A DNA stretch of 14,294 bases from an uncultured Lachnospiraceae bacterium (lineage in GTDB: Bacteria; Bacillota_A; Clostridia; Lachnospirales; Lachnospiraceae): the NCBI GenBank assembly GCA_910585655.1, contig CAJUFW010000081.1:435-14728 (forward strand). Direction: 5' to 3'. Shown here piece after piece: positions 8,101-13,292 of this stretch. Made by a program: the position numbers and the translations under genes. The notes below the pieces were generated by a model that was given only the letters and a program-made list of their open reading frames with translations, ran no database searches and had not been told where the DNA came from. Numbering within the stretch: the first letter of the stretch is position 1; the number at the start of each line of letters is the position of its first letter.

Positions 8101-8470
8101 CGTAACCTGCAAGGGCTAGATAGTTTAGGGCCTCTGCTGCTTCTGTTGCCGAAAAGGCTGTGCTTGCTCCACACTCTCTGGCGGCGTTCTCTAGGGTTTC
8201 AAATGCCTTTTGTCCTTCCTCTGTTGTTTTATCTAACAACATCGTAGCAGCAACCTGGCTCATAGCGCTTTCAAACTCTCTGCCAGTATTGATAGCAGCT
8301 ATTCCCATCGCCCCTACAGCGGCAGCGGCGGCGGTTGTTGCAGCACTGACAGACTTTGCAATACTGCCCAACCCTTTTGTAACCTTTCCTAAAGCACCTT
8401 TAAATGAGTTTTCGACTTTACCAGCTATCTTGATGGCGATTTCCATTTCCTTGCCGCCGCTTGCTACCAT
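5183..8470 (-). CDS. Tail tape measure protein (TP901 family)
   Basis: A 1095-residue protein, the largest in the window. Residues ~60-240 are the TP901-type core ('GREFESAMSQVAATM', 'GASTAFSATEAAEALNYLA', 'ALPTVLKLAGAGAMDLAAAS', 'GGTHLRNMILSLQSP'). Residues 484-725 are eleven contiguous 22-residue hydrophobic repeats. An Ala/Gly/Asn-rich section follows (about residues 770-890), then the conserved end motif 'GVGEAGPEAILPLD' (988-1001) and a basic, helical C-terminus. It sets tail length and fills the tube before ejection. Residues ~37-60 are a hydrophobic Ala-rich helix. The start is ATG 8470, with AGGAGG twelve bases upstream (rather long); an in-frame TTG at 8494 has no ribosome site. The beginning overlaps the end of the frameshifted chaperone, as is usual. 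At about 0.15 nm per residue a tail of roughly 160 nm would be expected if the whole chain spans it. Confidence 0.95.
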   Translation of the reverse strand: MVASGGKEMEIAIKIAGKVENSFKGALGKVTKGLGSIAKSVSAATTAAAAAVGAMGIAAINTGREFESAMSQVAATMLLDKTTEEGQKAFETLENAARECGASTAFSATEAAEALNYLALAGYDADKAATALPTVLKLAGAGAMDLAAASDMVTDSMSALGIEATQDNLTDFADKLAQTASKSNTSVAQLGEAILTVGGTAKGLAGGTTELNTALGILADSGIKASEGGTHLRNMILSLQSPRNEKAASLFEKMGLSAYDASGNMRSLGDIFGDINEQLSGASAADVNSVLSTIFKQTDLASARAMLAATVDSVESLGTVLDTALLESGTSMAALGLNLQEMAVNFDTAMTQEQFAAQMLDQFGMSSEQAGVLFNGLKSIVEGTGNRFEELSGYIKDSAGACEDMYAIQLDNLNGDIDILKSGLSDLGISIYKDLGNPLRETTQLATSMVGKLSQAYGAGGMEGMVGAVGDCMSEVISIASEYTPEVVSMGVNLLENFIEGITDNSGMIAGAASEVLSVFTEGLFTLVPQVILAGIDLITEFADSVTEQAPQLLDSGTVALENFVSGIIERLPTVISTALTLVQTLVNSLGSNAPMLINSAVQLIGNLVIGITSMLPQILQMGIQMILSLAQGLISNLPLILQTGVQIIVSLASSITQMLPMIIQGGIQLIISLIQGIISNLGDIVQAAVEIVITLASGMIQAIPTLALAIPQLIQAIIDMIFETDWLTVGIDIINGIIEGILSAGASLWEAIKSLFFGGGKMKIDLSEVGAETAESYKDGVKSAASASVADTLSFAAVNGIDYTGATTAGIQTGNAFSAGLANGISANAFDGATFNTDMLNLGANGANAFTTGFDTALTGNTIGTGALALDFSGLTENVAMAGNNMNLVLDGDWEKANTNAQTAMQRLTSTVTDEANTAAEAIKDAFETMEITIPKPKIPVINVSTNSIPYGEGGNVSIPQFSVNWNALGGIFNKPTLFHTSAGMQGVGEAGPEAILPLDTLWAKMKEILNGAIAGNSGISIIDSFLEKLKSIGNRGKEPELAEADGVSIVWSPTYNLYGSAGKEEIEKADRMSQVEFKRRMQQHEKDRRRERL
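6296..7021 (-). repeat. Eleven tandem 22-codon (66-bp) repeats in the tape measure gene
   Basis: Reading the protein from residue 484, the units follow one another with no insertion or deletion: for example VPQVILAGIDLITEFADSVT, APQLLDSGTVALENFVSGII, LPQILQMGIQMILSLAQGLI, LPLILQTGVQIIVSLASSIT, LPMIIQGGIQLIISLIQGII. The approximate consensus is (L/A)P.ll..GiqlI.sl..gI... . Each unit looks like a proline-started hydrophobic helical segment. The central copies (about 6362-6691) are most alike. The last unit (IPTLALAIPQLIQAIIDMIF) is the most divergent. Confidence 0.9.
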
Positions 8471-8953
8471 AGACTTCTGACACCTCCTCCGCAATTTCCA
8501 CTAGATCAAAAATGGACATCCTCTCTAAACTTAGAAAGTCTGTCCGTAGTAAAATGGATAATTGAATTGTTAATTTGCGAAGGTTTTGCCCGTCGGTTGG
8601 CTTTAGTCCTCGCCGTATAAAAAATTTGTAACACGATTCTTTACCTTCAGTGCATCCTTTGGTGGGAGCGCCTTGAAAAATTCCACTGGCTTTCCGGATG
8701 CCCTAGAGGAAATCAGGCAGGCATATTCCAAGCTCATTTCTGGCAAAACATTGACTGTTCCTCCCCGCTCAATGGTCTTGTTTACAGCAATCATATCCGC
8801 TGCGCTCAATTCTTCCAGACCGCTCAAATCCACGCTATCATAACTGGCTCCCTCAAACACAAAAGGCTTTTTAAAAACTATCAGATACGTATTTTCTTCT
8901 GCGGTTTTCTGCTTCTTTTCCAAAGCTACAATTTTTTCCTGTTCCATTAGCAC
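8418..8953 (-). CDS. Frameshifted tail assembly chaperone (gpE-E' type fusion, 178 residues)
   Basis: If ribosomes slip -1 at T TTT TTA (8618-8624), translation continues past the short product's stop through 66 further codons to TAA 8418-8420. The added part begins IRRGLKPTDGQNLRKLTIQL and includes 'LERMSIFDLVEIAEEVSEVY' (ending about 8470), the type of 'L..EEVAE.YG' ending found on the E' part of P2- and Mu-like chaperone fusions. This stretch has no plausible start of its own, yet it stays open exactly up to the tape measure gene, which it overlaps by 53 bases. In phages of this kind the short form coats and the long form recruits the tape measure and tube; neither is in the virion. The extension is read directly from the sequence; slippage itself is inferred. 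Confidence 0.85.
8603..8953 (-). CDS. Tail assembly chaperone, short form (P2 gpE-like)
   Basis: A 116-residue protein between tube and tape measure, the fixed position of tail assembly chaperones. Visible blocks are 'EENTYLIVFKKPFVFEGASY' (substrate-like beta hairpin, 'F.F.G..Y..idLsgLe.Lta.D...' pattern), 'LSGLEELSAADMIAVNKTIE', 'LPEMSLEYACLISSRASGKP' and 'FFKALPPKDALKVKNRVTNF'. These fit the gpE/phage tail assembly protein family common in Firmicute and Mu-like phages. The start could be GTG 8953 (five bases after GAGG) or ATG 8947 (in a TAATG overlap with the tube stop, eleven bases after GAGG); only two residues differ. The gene ends just after a slippery heptamer, so it is also the first part of a -1 fusion. 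Confidence 0.9.
   Translation of the reverse strand: MLMEQEKIVALEKKQKTAEENTYLIVFKKPFVFEGASYDSVDLSGLEELSAADMIAVNKTIERGGTVNVLPEMSLEYACLISSRASGKPVEFFKALPPKDALKVKNRVTNFLYGED
8618..8624 (-). other. Programmed -1 frameshift site T TTT TTA
   Basis: In the chaperone frame the codons run ACA AAT TTT TTA TAC. T TTT TTA fits the X XXY YYZ rule, and the overlapping A AAT TTT (8621-8627) also fits, so two heptamers lie one codon apart. The short product's stop (8603-8605) is four codons downstream of the heptamer, and the -1 frame is open for 66 codons. I see no strong stem-loop after the site by eye. Confidence 0.82.
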
Positions 8954-9465
8954 ATTTTCCTCACTTCCTCTAATAGATCTTTACCGTGTATCTTATAAAC
9001 AAAGTTAAGTTTATCTAACTCAATCTCTGTTACGTTACCGATTTCGATCAAAATATAAAGAACTTCCAATTTGATACTGCTTGCGGTTCCGGTTCCTTGT
9101 TTCATTTTTCCGCCCGTGATTCCTTTGTTTTTCCCGCGTACTACTATTCGCATAGGCTTCGTGGCAGTTCCCGCACTGTCGTTTATGATATATTGAATTG
9201 AACCTCTTAATGTAAGAGTAACACTTGAAATATCATCTGAAAGAATAAATAAATCTTTGTCCATTGTCCGGAACGGAATTTCCATTTCCATGCTCTGAAA
9301 ATGTCCTATTGTCGGGTCGTCAATCTCGCCTAAAATACCAGGACCACTTAATGTCTCTGTCATACTTTCAAAGTCTGGCAGCGTTACTTCGTCGGAAATG
9401 CCGACTAGCTTTGTGCCATCCTTGTATACATTGAAGGAATTGATTTTTGAAGGAATGTTATACAA
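8947..9465 (-). CDS. Major tail tube protein (gpFII-like)
   Basis: A 172-residue protein with the tail-tube family pattern: 'IPSKINSFNVYKDGTKLVGI' at the N-terminus, 'DEVTLPDFESMTETLSGPGILGEID' (residues ~26-50), then 'GHFQSMEMEIPFRTMDKDLF' and near the end 'KLEVLYILIEIGNVTEIELD'. Hexameric rings of this protein stack into the inner tube that carries DNA and encloses the tape measure. The start is TTG 9465, with a perfect AGGAGGTGA just upstream and no ATG nearby. The gene follows the sheath stop directly, and the sheath's last codons contain the ribosome site, so translation of sheath and tube is probably coupled. Confidence 0.93.
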   Translation of the reverse strand: MYNIPSKINSFNVYKDGTKLVGISDEVTLPDFESMTETLSGPGILGEIDDPTIGHFQSMEMEIPFRTMDKDLFILSDDISSVTLTLRGSIQYIINDSAGTATKPMRIVVRGKNKGITGGKMKQGTGTASSIKLEVLYILIEIGNVTEIELDKLNFVYKIHGKDLLEEVRKMC

Positions 9466-9467
9466 TC

Positions 9468-10928
9468 TTATTCACCTCCTAAGGCTGCTTCCAGCATGGT
9501 CGGGTCAAACTCCAATATGTTCAGAATATTCTCCGCTGGCGTGTACTGCGCTAGGTACTGATGAAACTGGATTTTCCCGTTTAAAATGTCTGTGATCGGA
9601 TTCTCGTCTTCGCTGTAGGTAATACGCGCACCGGCACATTTCCCCTGTGCGACGTAGGAATTGCCCCGGATATTTTCCGCATCGCAGATGCTCTGAATAA
9701 GCCGGGAATTCGCCGGGTCGTCTACCCTCTGAAAGTAGCTTAAAATAAAGCTGTTTCCCCACCAACTGAAAAAGCGGCGGCAGCAGAACCAGCGGTCTTT
9801 TGGATCCGTCGTCATGGGGTATGCCGCGCTGTTGTTCCCCCAGGAACGGAAACCGTTGAAATTTAACGCTGTAACCACTCCAAAACTGTTTATTACGTTG
9901 GCCTGCTCCTGGTCAATTACGATCTCACTGTCATCTTCATCGTCCAAACAAAGCCCTGTAATCGGCAATGCTTTGTTACTGGCATAAAGATTCGGCACAT
10001 CGTCATTGCCAGCGTCCATATAGGCAATCAAAGCAGCGTAAACAGCACTGTAATAATATACCTCATCTCCAATTCGTACCTTTGGCCATACTGGTTCCAT
10101 ATGTTCGCTGATTAGACCGGAATGCTCTTTGACTGTTTTAATATCGGTATACTTTGTTGCCCCATCCTCTGTGCTGTCTAAATCAACGATGCACTCACAA
10201 GTAAAAACGCCATTGATTTTCAGACACTTTGCCGCCATAACAGAAGCTACGACTGGATCTTTAGAATAACCTGGTGACGTAATCAAACCAGGGGTCAAAC
10301 CAAATAACGGATAAACCTGACGCACCAGTTCTAAGCCGCTTTCTTTTCCGGTACTGACGTTATAGCCTCCGATAATATCATCTCTTGTTACCTTAGACGG
10401 ATCGATCTTATCCCCGGAAATGTTTAACTCGGTTGCGTCCTTTCCTGCTCCATCCTCTAACAAAGTAATAATCACATAGCCATCATTATTAAAATTGACT
10501 ATGTAATCAACTTCTGGCTGCAAGGCGCTTTCTCCACTCTCTACAATCAGAGTATCCCGTAATATGCCCTCTATATCCACCATCACCTGCAGGGCTTCTA
10601 CCGGATAACTTTTCTTCGCAATAGTGTCCTTGTGCTTCTTTGGATCTAACACGTTAATCAAGGCAATCGGAGCAACTGCAAACTTTGTAAAGCTCGCGCT
10701 AATGCTTTGATTCAGATTATAGTCCTTTAAATTTTTGGAGTATCCTACTGCTGTGCTAGCTTCTGCTAAACTATAAGCAAGCTTTACGACATTGGTAGCG
10801 TTATATGGATCTTCTGCCAGATTGACTGGCGAAACGCCCACCACCACTTGAAAAGCTGCTGTCCCTAAAAGCGGTGCGGTAAGACTGGTAGGGTTTTCGA
10901 TTATCTCTACCCCATGTTTATATGCCAT
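9468..10928 (-). CDS. Contractile tail sheath protein (gpFI-like)
   Basis: A 486-residue protein. The start MAYKHGVEIIENPTSLTAPL is the family's N-terminal linker, followed by 'GTAAFQVVVGVSPVNLAEDP'. The C-terminal ~125 residues are the conserved core: 'NFNGFRSWGNNSAAYPMTTD', 'DPKDRWFCCRRFFSWWGNSF' (about 375-394), 'YFQRVDDPANSRLIQSICDAENIRG', 'YSEDENPITDILNGKIQFHQ' (ending ~455) and 'YTPAENILNILEFDP'. Sheath subunits interlock by their N- and C-terminal arms and contract to drive the tube through the envelope. ATG 10928 follows AAAGGAG at a normal distance. This gene shows the window is a contractile system rather than a siphovirus. Confidence 0.96.
   Translation of the reverse strand: MAYKHGVEIIENPTSLTAPLLGTAAFQVVVGVSPVNLAEDPYNATNVVKLAYSLAEASTAVGYSKNLKDYNLNQSISASFTKFAVAPIALINVLDPKKHKDTIAKKSYPVEALQVMVDIEGILRDTLIVESGESALQPEVDYIVNFNNDGYVIITLLEDGAGKDATELNISGDKIDPSKVTRDDIIGGYNVSTGKESGLELVRQVYPLFGLTPGLITSPGYSKDPVVASVMAAKCLKINGVFTCECIVDLDSTEDGATKYTDIKTVKEHSGLISEHMEPVWPKVRIGDEVYYYSAVYAALIAYMDAGNDDVPNLYASNKALPITGLCLDDEDDSEIVIDQEQANVINSFGVVTALNFNGFRSWGNNSAAYPMTTDPKDRWFCCRRFFSWWGNSFILSYFQRVDDPANSRLIQSICDAENIRGNSYVAQGKCAGARITYSEDENPITDILNGKIQFHQYLAQYTPAENILNILEFDPTMLEAALGGE
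9472..9480 (-). promoter_or_regulatory. Ribosome binding site AGGAGGTGA fixing the TTG start of the tube gene
   Basis: This full-length anti-16S match is formed by the final Gly-Gly-Glu codons of the sheath gene. The core AGGAGG is nine bases from TTG 9465. Its strength fits the high copy number needed for a tube subunit and compensates for the weak TTG codon. Confidence 0.85.
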
Positions 10929-10943
10929 CTTTTTTCTCCTTTT

Positions 10944-11228
10944 CTATTTACTTTCTTTTGCTCTCCGGAAGAAAAGATTTAAAGCACTTCCTTCCTTTGC
11001 TAGTTCCATATTTGCCTGTGGCAATCGCCCTATTGGTATCACTAAAGAGTTAAAAAACGGATGCTCCTCAATCTTTTCTTTAAGGGCATCCGTCAGACCA
11101 TTATTAAATACAGTATATTGTCTTGCTCCTGGTATATCCGGACCGATATATACCATAATTTCTGTTTTCTTCAGACTCTTTTTTACTTTACCAGTCTCTT
11201 GTGTTTGCTTTTTCTCTGTCTCACTCAC
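10944..11228 (-). CDS. Small conserved phage protein upstream of sheath, function unknown
   Basis: A 94-residue protein I do not recognise beyond its setting. The first 24 residues are Lys/Glu/Thr/Gln-rich and probably disordered (SETEKKQTQETGKVKKSLKK). The rest has a beta-like segment 'EIMVYIGPDIPGARQYTVFN', then 'LKEKIEEHPFFNSLVIPIGRLPQANMELA' and a basic end. Small proteins of this sort often precede the sheath gene in Firmicute myophages; a helper role in tail completion is possible but not shown. The start is GTG 11228, overlapping the previous gene's stop as GTGA, with GGAGG ten bases upstream. No signal peptide or membrane segment is present. Confidence 0.72.
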   Translation of the reverse strand: MSETEKKQTQETGKVKKSLKKTEIMVYIGPDIPGARQYTVFNNGLTDALKEKIEEHPFFNSLVIPIGRLPQANMELAKEGSALNLFFRRAKESK

Positions 11229-11743
11229 GAATATCTATCCTCCCTTCTAACTGCTGCAATTTCAAATATCAAAGTCATTCCACCAAAATAATACGGATAG
11301 GATTCTTCCTCTTGCAACGTCCATAAAATTGGATATTGTATGGTGTATTTCCCGTTCAGTATTGGTATTTTAGCAAAACGTTCATAGACTTTAGCAATAA
11401 TGTTTAAAATATCTTTATGCCCCTGCTTATCGTAATCTGGTTCATATACACCAATTAACAGGGTAACATTGACCTCCTGGGCGCTATCTTCATCTTTAAT
11501 CTCTCCATCCTCTATCCGTACAATGATATAGGGATATGGATCTGGAATCGTTTGTTCTTCTGCCAGACCATTTTCTAATACCTCTGGAGGGATAACTTCT
11601 GATTCCCCTGATTCCGACATAGGTAATAACTGCTCAAAAATCTTTATGCCGCTGCTGTCTCCTTGCGGGTTTTTCAATCGAAAATCCGAAAAAATTTTTC
11701 TAAGTTCCTCCGTCAGTTCGCTTTGCAAAAATGTTGCAATCAT
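11225..11743 (-). CDS. Probable tail terminator / head-tail completion protein
   Basis: A 172-residue protein beginning MIATFLQSELTEELRKIF. The pattern is an N-terminal helix, then 'DPYPYIIVRIEDGEIKDEDS' (about residues 88-107), a strand 'EVNVTLLIGVYEPDYD' and a helix 'KDILNIIAKVYERFAKIPIL', ending with 'YPYYFGGMTLIFEIAAVRRE'. This helix-strand order (P.P...V...G.., then 'V.l.iGvyd.d..g..di.ni...i...f') resembles small tail-terminator proteins that cap the tube beneath the connector, and the position before the sheath agrees. Residues ~45-80 are an acidic, proline-rich insertion. The assignment rests on pattern and context only. ATG 11743 lies a few bases after GAGGGG. Confidence 0.68.
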   Translation of the reverse strand: MIATFLQSELTEELRKIFSDFRLKNPQGDSSGIKIFEQLLPMSESGESEVIPPEVLENGLAEEQTIPDPYPYIIVRIEDGEIKDEDSAQEVNVTLLIGVYEPDYDKQGHKDILNIIAKVYERFAKIPILNGKYTIQYPILWTLQEEESYPYYFGGMTLIFEIAAVRREDRYS

Positions 11744-11746
11744 CTA

Positions 11747-12295
11747 CTACCCCCTCAAAACTCTTTGTATTTGAGCCTGTACGTTTTTCTTTAAGTTTTG
11801 CCGTATACGAGGTTTTATGATGCCATACACTCGCCTTTCACTTCCTACCGCTTTTGGAATAGAAAGAGATTTAAGCGGTAATATTGGGTATCTTTTTTTA
11901 TCCCTTCTTTGCCAAATTAAGCCGTTCAAGCCTTTAAAAGCTGTTATTTTTTTTGGACCTACAATTTGTTTTAGACCACCACTTTTAACAATTTGTGCTT
12001 TCGCGCCTTTTTTTGGAGTAGTTACTTTATAATTTGTGATATTTAATACCTTTCCTTTTACAAAAATCGTTGCATCCAGTCTGGTATTGGTTGCCCTTTG
12101 TATCCTCATAGCCTGAGAAATCTTTCCAAGCTTTACAGTATACTGCTTTTTCACCTGTTCCTTTAAATCGCTTCTAGCCTGCCGTGCAGTCTGATTGATA
12201 GCATTTTTCAGCACCTTCGGCACCTCACTTTTCATCATCCATAGTTTCCGCTCAACCTGCGCCAACATTTTCTGATCATAGCTTACTTCTATCAA
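11747..12295 (-). CDS. Minor tail protein Z-like (tail completion)
   Basis: A 182-residue, strongly basic protein. The N-terminal half, 'VPKVLKNAINQTARQARSDL' followed by 'VKKQYTVKLGKISQAMRIQRAT', is the recognisable gpZ-type pattern (P.al..AiN.ta..a...l...v...Y.vk...i...i...ka). Next come 'LDATIFVKGKVLNITNYKV', a Lys-rich loop and a C-terminal 'KPRIRQNLKKNVQAQIQRVL' helix. In lambdoid phages gpZ joins the tail to the head; related proteins serve as tail completion factors. The start is TTG 12295, overlapping the preceding stop as TTGA, with GGAGG ten bases upstream. The high Lys/Arg content may reflect contact with DNA at the head-tail junction, which is inference. Confidence 0.8.
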   Translation of the reverse strand: MIEVSYDQKMLAQVERKLWMMKSEVPKVLKNAINQTARQARSDLKEQVKKQYTVKLGKISQAMRIQRATNTRLDATIFVKGKVLNITNYKVTTPKKGAKAQIVKSGGLKQIVGPKKITAFKGLNGLIWQRRDKKRYPILPLKSLSIPKAVGSERRVYGIIKPRIRQNLKKNVQAQIQRVLRG

Positions 12296-12627
12296 CTCTT
12301 ATTCGCCTCCAAATGTAGAGAGTATACGCCACCTTCATTTAGACTGTCTGTAATAATAAAGGTCACTCCGTCTATTTTAACTGGTTTTCCCACTCCCGGA
12401 AGCGGACCGAAATCCAAAGCACTGACAAATACCAGCGTTTGCTTTTTATATATCCCATCCATGTGACTTTTCATTCGTTTTTCCCGCTCTGTAAGCTCGT
12501 TATCATCAATGATGATTGGCATCGGTTTTCCATTGACGATATGCTCCTCGCCAAATTCGGCTGGATTTAAAAATACACTTTTTACATCCTGACGCAAAAG
12601 CTCCTTAAAGGTAGGTATCTTATTCAT
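12292..12627 (-). CDS. Head-tail joining / attachment-like protein
   Basis: A 111-residue protein. The opening 'FKELLRQDVKSVFLNPAEFG' followed by 'EEHIVNGKPMPIIIDDNELTER' (F.....D...vFLN..EFae.h.i.g..i...id..el) is a pattern I associate with small head-tail attachment proteins of Firmicute phages (lambda gpFII / phage attachment type). The C-terminal part is beta-rich: 'IYKKQTLVFVSALDFG', 'PGVGKPVKIDGVTFIITDSL' and 'GGVYSLHLEANKS'. It likely plugs or extends the connector so that the finished tail can dock. ATG 12627 overlaps the previous stop (ATGAATAA) and is preceded by GAGG seven bases upstream. Confidence 0.7.
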   Translation of the reverse strand: MNKIPTFKELLRQDVKSVFLNPAEFGEEHIVNGKPMPIIIDDNELTEREKRMKSHMDGIYKKQTLVFVSALDFGPLPGVGKPVKIDGVTFIITDSLNEGGVYSLHLEANKS

Positions 12628-12925
12628 GAGATTTCCTCTTTCCTTTGGACGGTTCTGGCTGTACTCCTCTGGCTTTTCTGGATGGTGGTTTCCCTACTAA
12701 ATCCTGTTCTAATCCGGCAGAAGGGTAGGCATCACCAGAAAGCCCGGCAGGAGCGGTTATTTGCTTTGCTATTGGCTTCTTTAAGTCCTCTGCCTCCTTC
12801 CATACTGCTGTTTCGTTTTCGATCCATAACTCTACAAATTCGGTGTTATGTGTCGGCAGCTTATCACCTGGTTTGTAGTTTACATTTTCAAAAAGTACAG
12901 GAAAAACGGCTATGAGCTGTTTCAT
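12620..12925 (-). CDS. Small head-module protein, function unknown
   Basis: A 101-residue protein. The first ~45 residues look like a small folded domain: 'LIAVFPVLFENVNYKPGDKL' then 'PTHNTEFVELWIENETAVW', an arrangement (l.a..pVl..g..Y.pGd.lp..d.e....wie.gaa.w) seen in short conserved proteins lying after the capsid genes of many phages. The remainder is Pro/Ala/Lys-rich and probably flexible, ending in a basic 'SRKARGVQPEPSKGKRKSHE'. No enzyme motif is present. A role in head completion is suggested only by position. ATG 12925 is in a TGATG overlap with the decoration gene; its ribosome site (GGGCGG) is weak, so coupling is likely. Confidence 0.68.
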   Translation of the reverse strand: MKQLIAVFPVLFENVNYKPGDKLPTHNTEFVELWIENETAVWKEAEDLKKPIAKQITAPAGLSGDAYPSAGLEQDLVGKPPSRKARGVQPEPSKGKRKSHE

Positions 12926-13278
12926 CAGCCGCCCAGTTTTACCCGAATAATGGTATCGGCTGCGGTGGCTGCCTGTGCCGCATAACCAGCCAAAGGATAT
13001 GTCGTCGGATTCGTCTCTGCCCCATCGTCCTCTGCGGTTGTGATTCCTGTCCCATCAAAATATACTTCGGTTCCCATCTCAACGGCTTCGGTTACAGTCT
13101 TGTTTATCTCAAAAACACCTGTAACATGGATCGAGCCTAATTCACCAGGAAAAATATCTGTCCCAGCTACCCCAATACGAGAACCGAACGGAATAATTGT
13201 ATTCGTTTCAATTTTTGTATCTGTGTCATTTCTATAATCAAGGGTTTCTCCCCTTTGCCAATATGTGGCTTTACTCAT
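12925..13278 (-). CDS. Capsid decoration (cement) protein, DUF2190-like
   Basis: A 117-residue protein with the DUF2190 pattern: 'YWQRGETLDYRNDTDTKIET' (an opening 'G..ldy...t...i..g.vv..g..iGva' form), 'IIPFGSRIGVAGTDIFPGEL', 'GSIHVTGVFEINKTVTEAVEMG' and 'EVYFDGTGITTAEDDGAETN', ending 'YPLAGYAAQAATAADTIIRVKL'. Proteins of this family bind the outside of HK97-fold capsids and strengthen them. It lies directly after the capsid gene, as expected. ATG 13278 follows AGGAGG by eight bases, a strong site that suits a protein made in amounts similar to the capsid. Confidence 0.87.
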   Translation of the reverse strand: MSKATYWQRGETLDYRNDTDTKIETNTIIPFGSRIGVAGTDIFPGELGSIHVTGVFEINKTVTEAVEMGTEVYFDGTGITTAEDDGAETNPTTYPLAGYAAQAATAADTIIRVKLGG

Positions 13279-13292
13279 TTTCCAGTCCTCCT

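Noticed and set aside
8471..8494. TTG 8494 as the tape measure start
   Set aside because: It has no ribosome site, whereas ATG 8470 has AGGAGG twelve bases upstream; the eight extra residues (MRRRCQKS) look like read-through of the ribosome-site region.
9505..9765. 86-codon minus-strand frame inside the sheath gene
   Set aside because: It lies wholly within the most conserved part of the sheath in another frame and resembles no known protein; a shadow.
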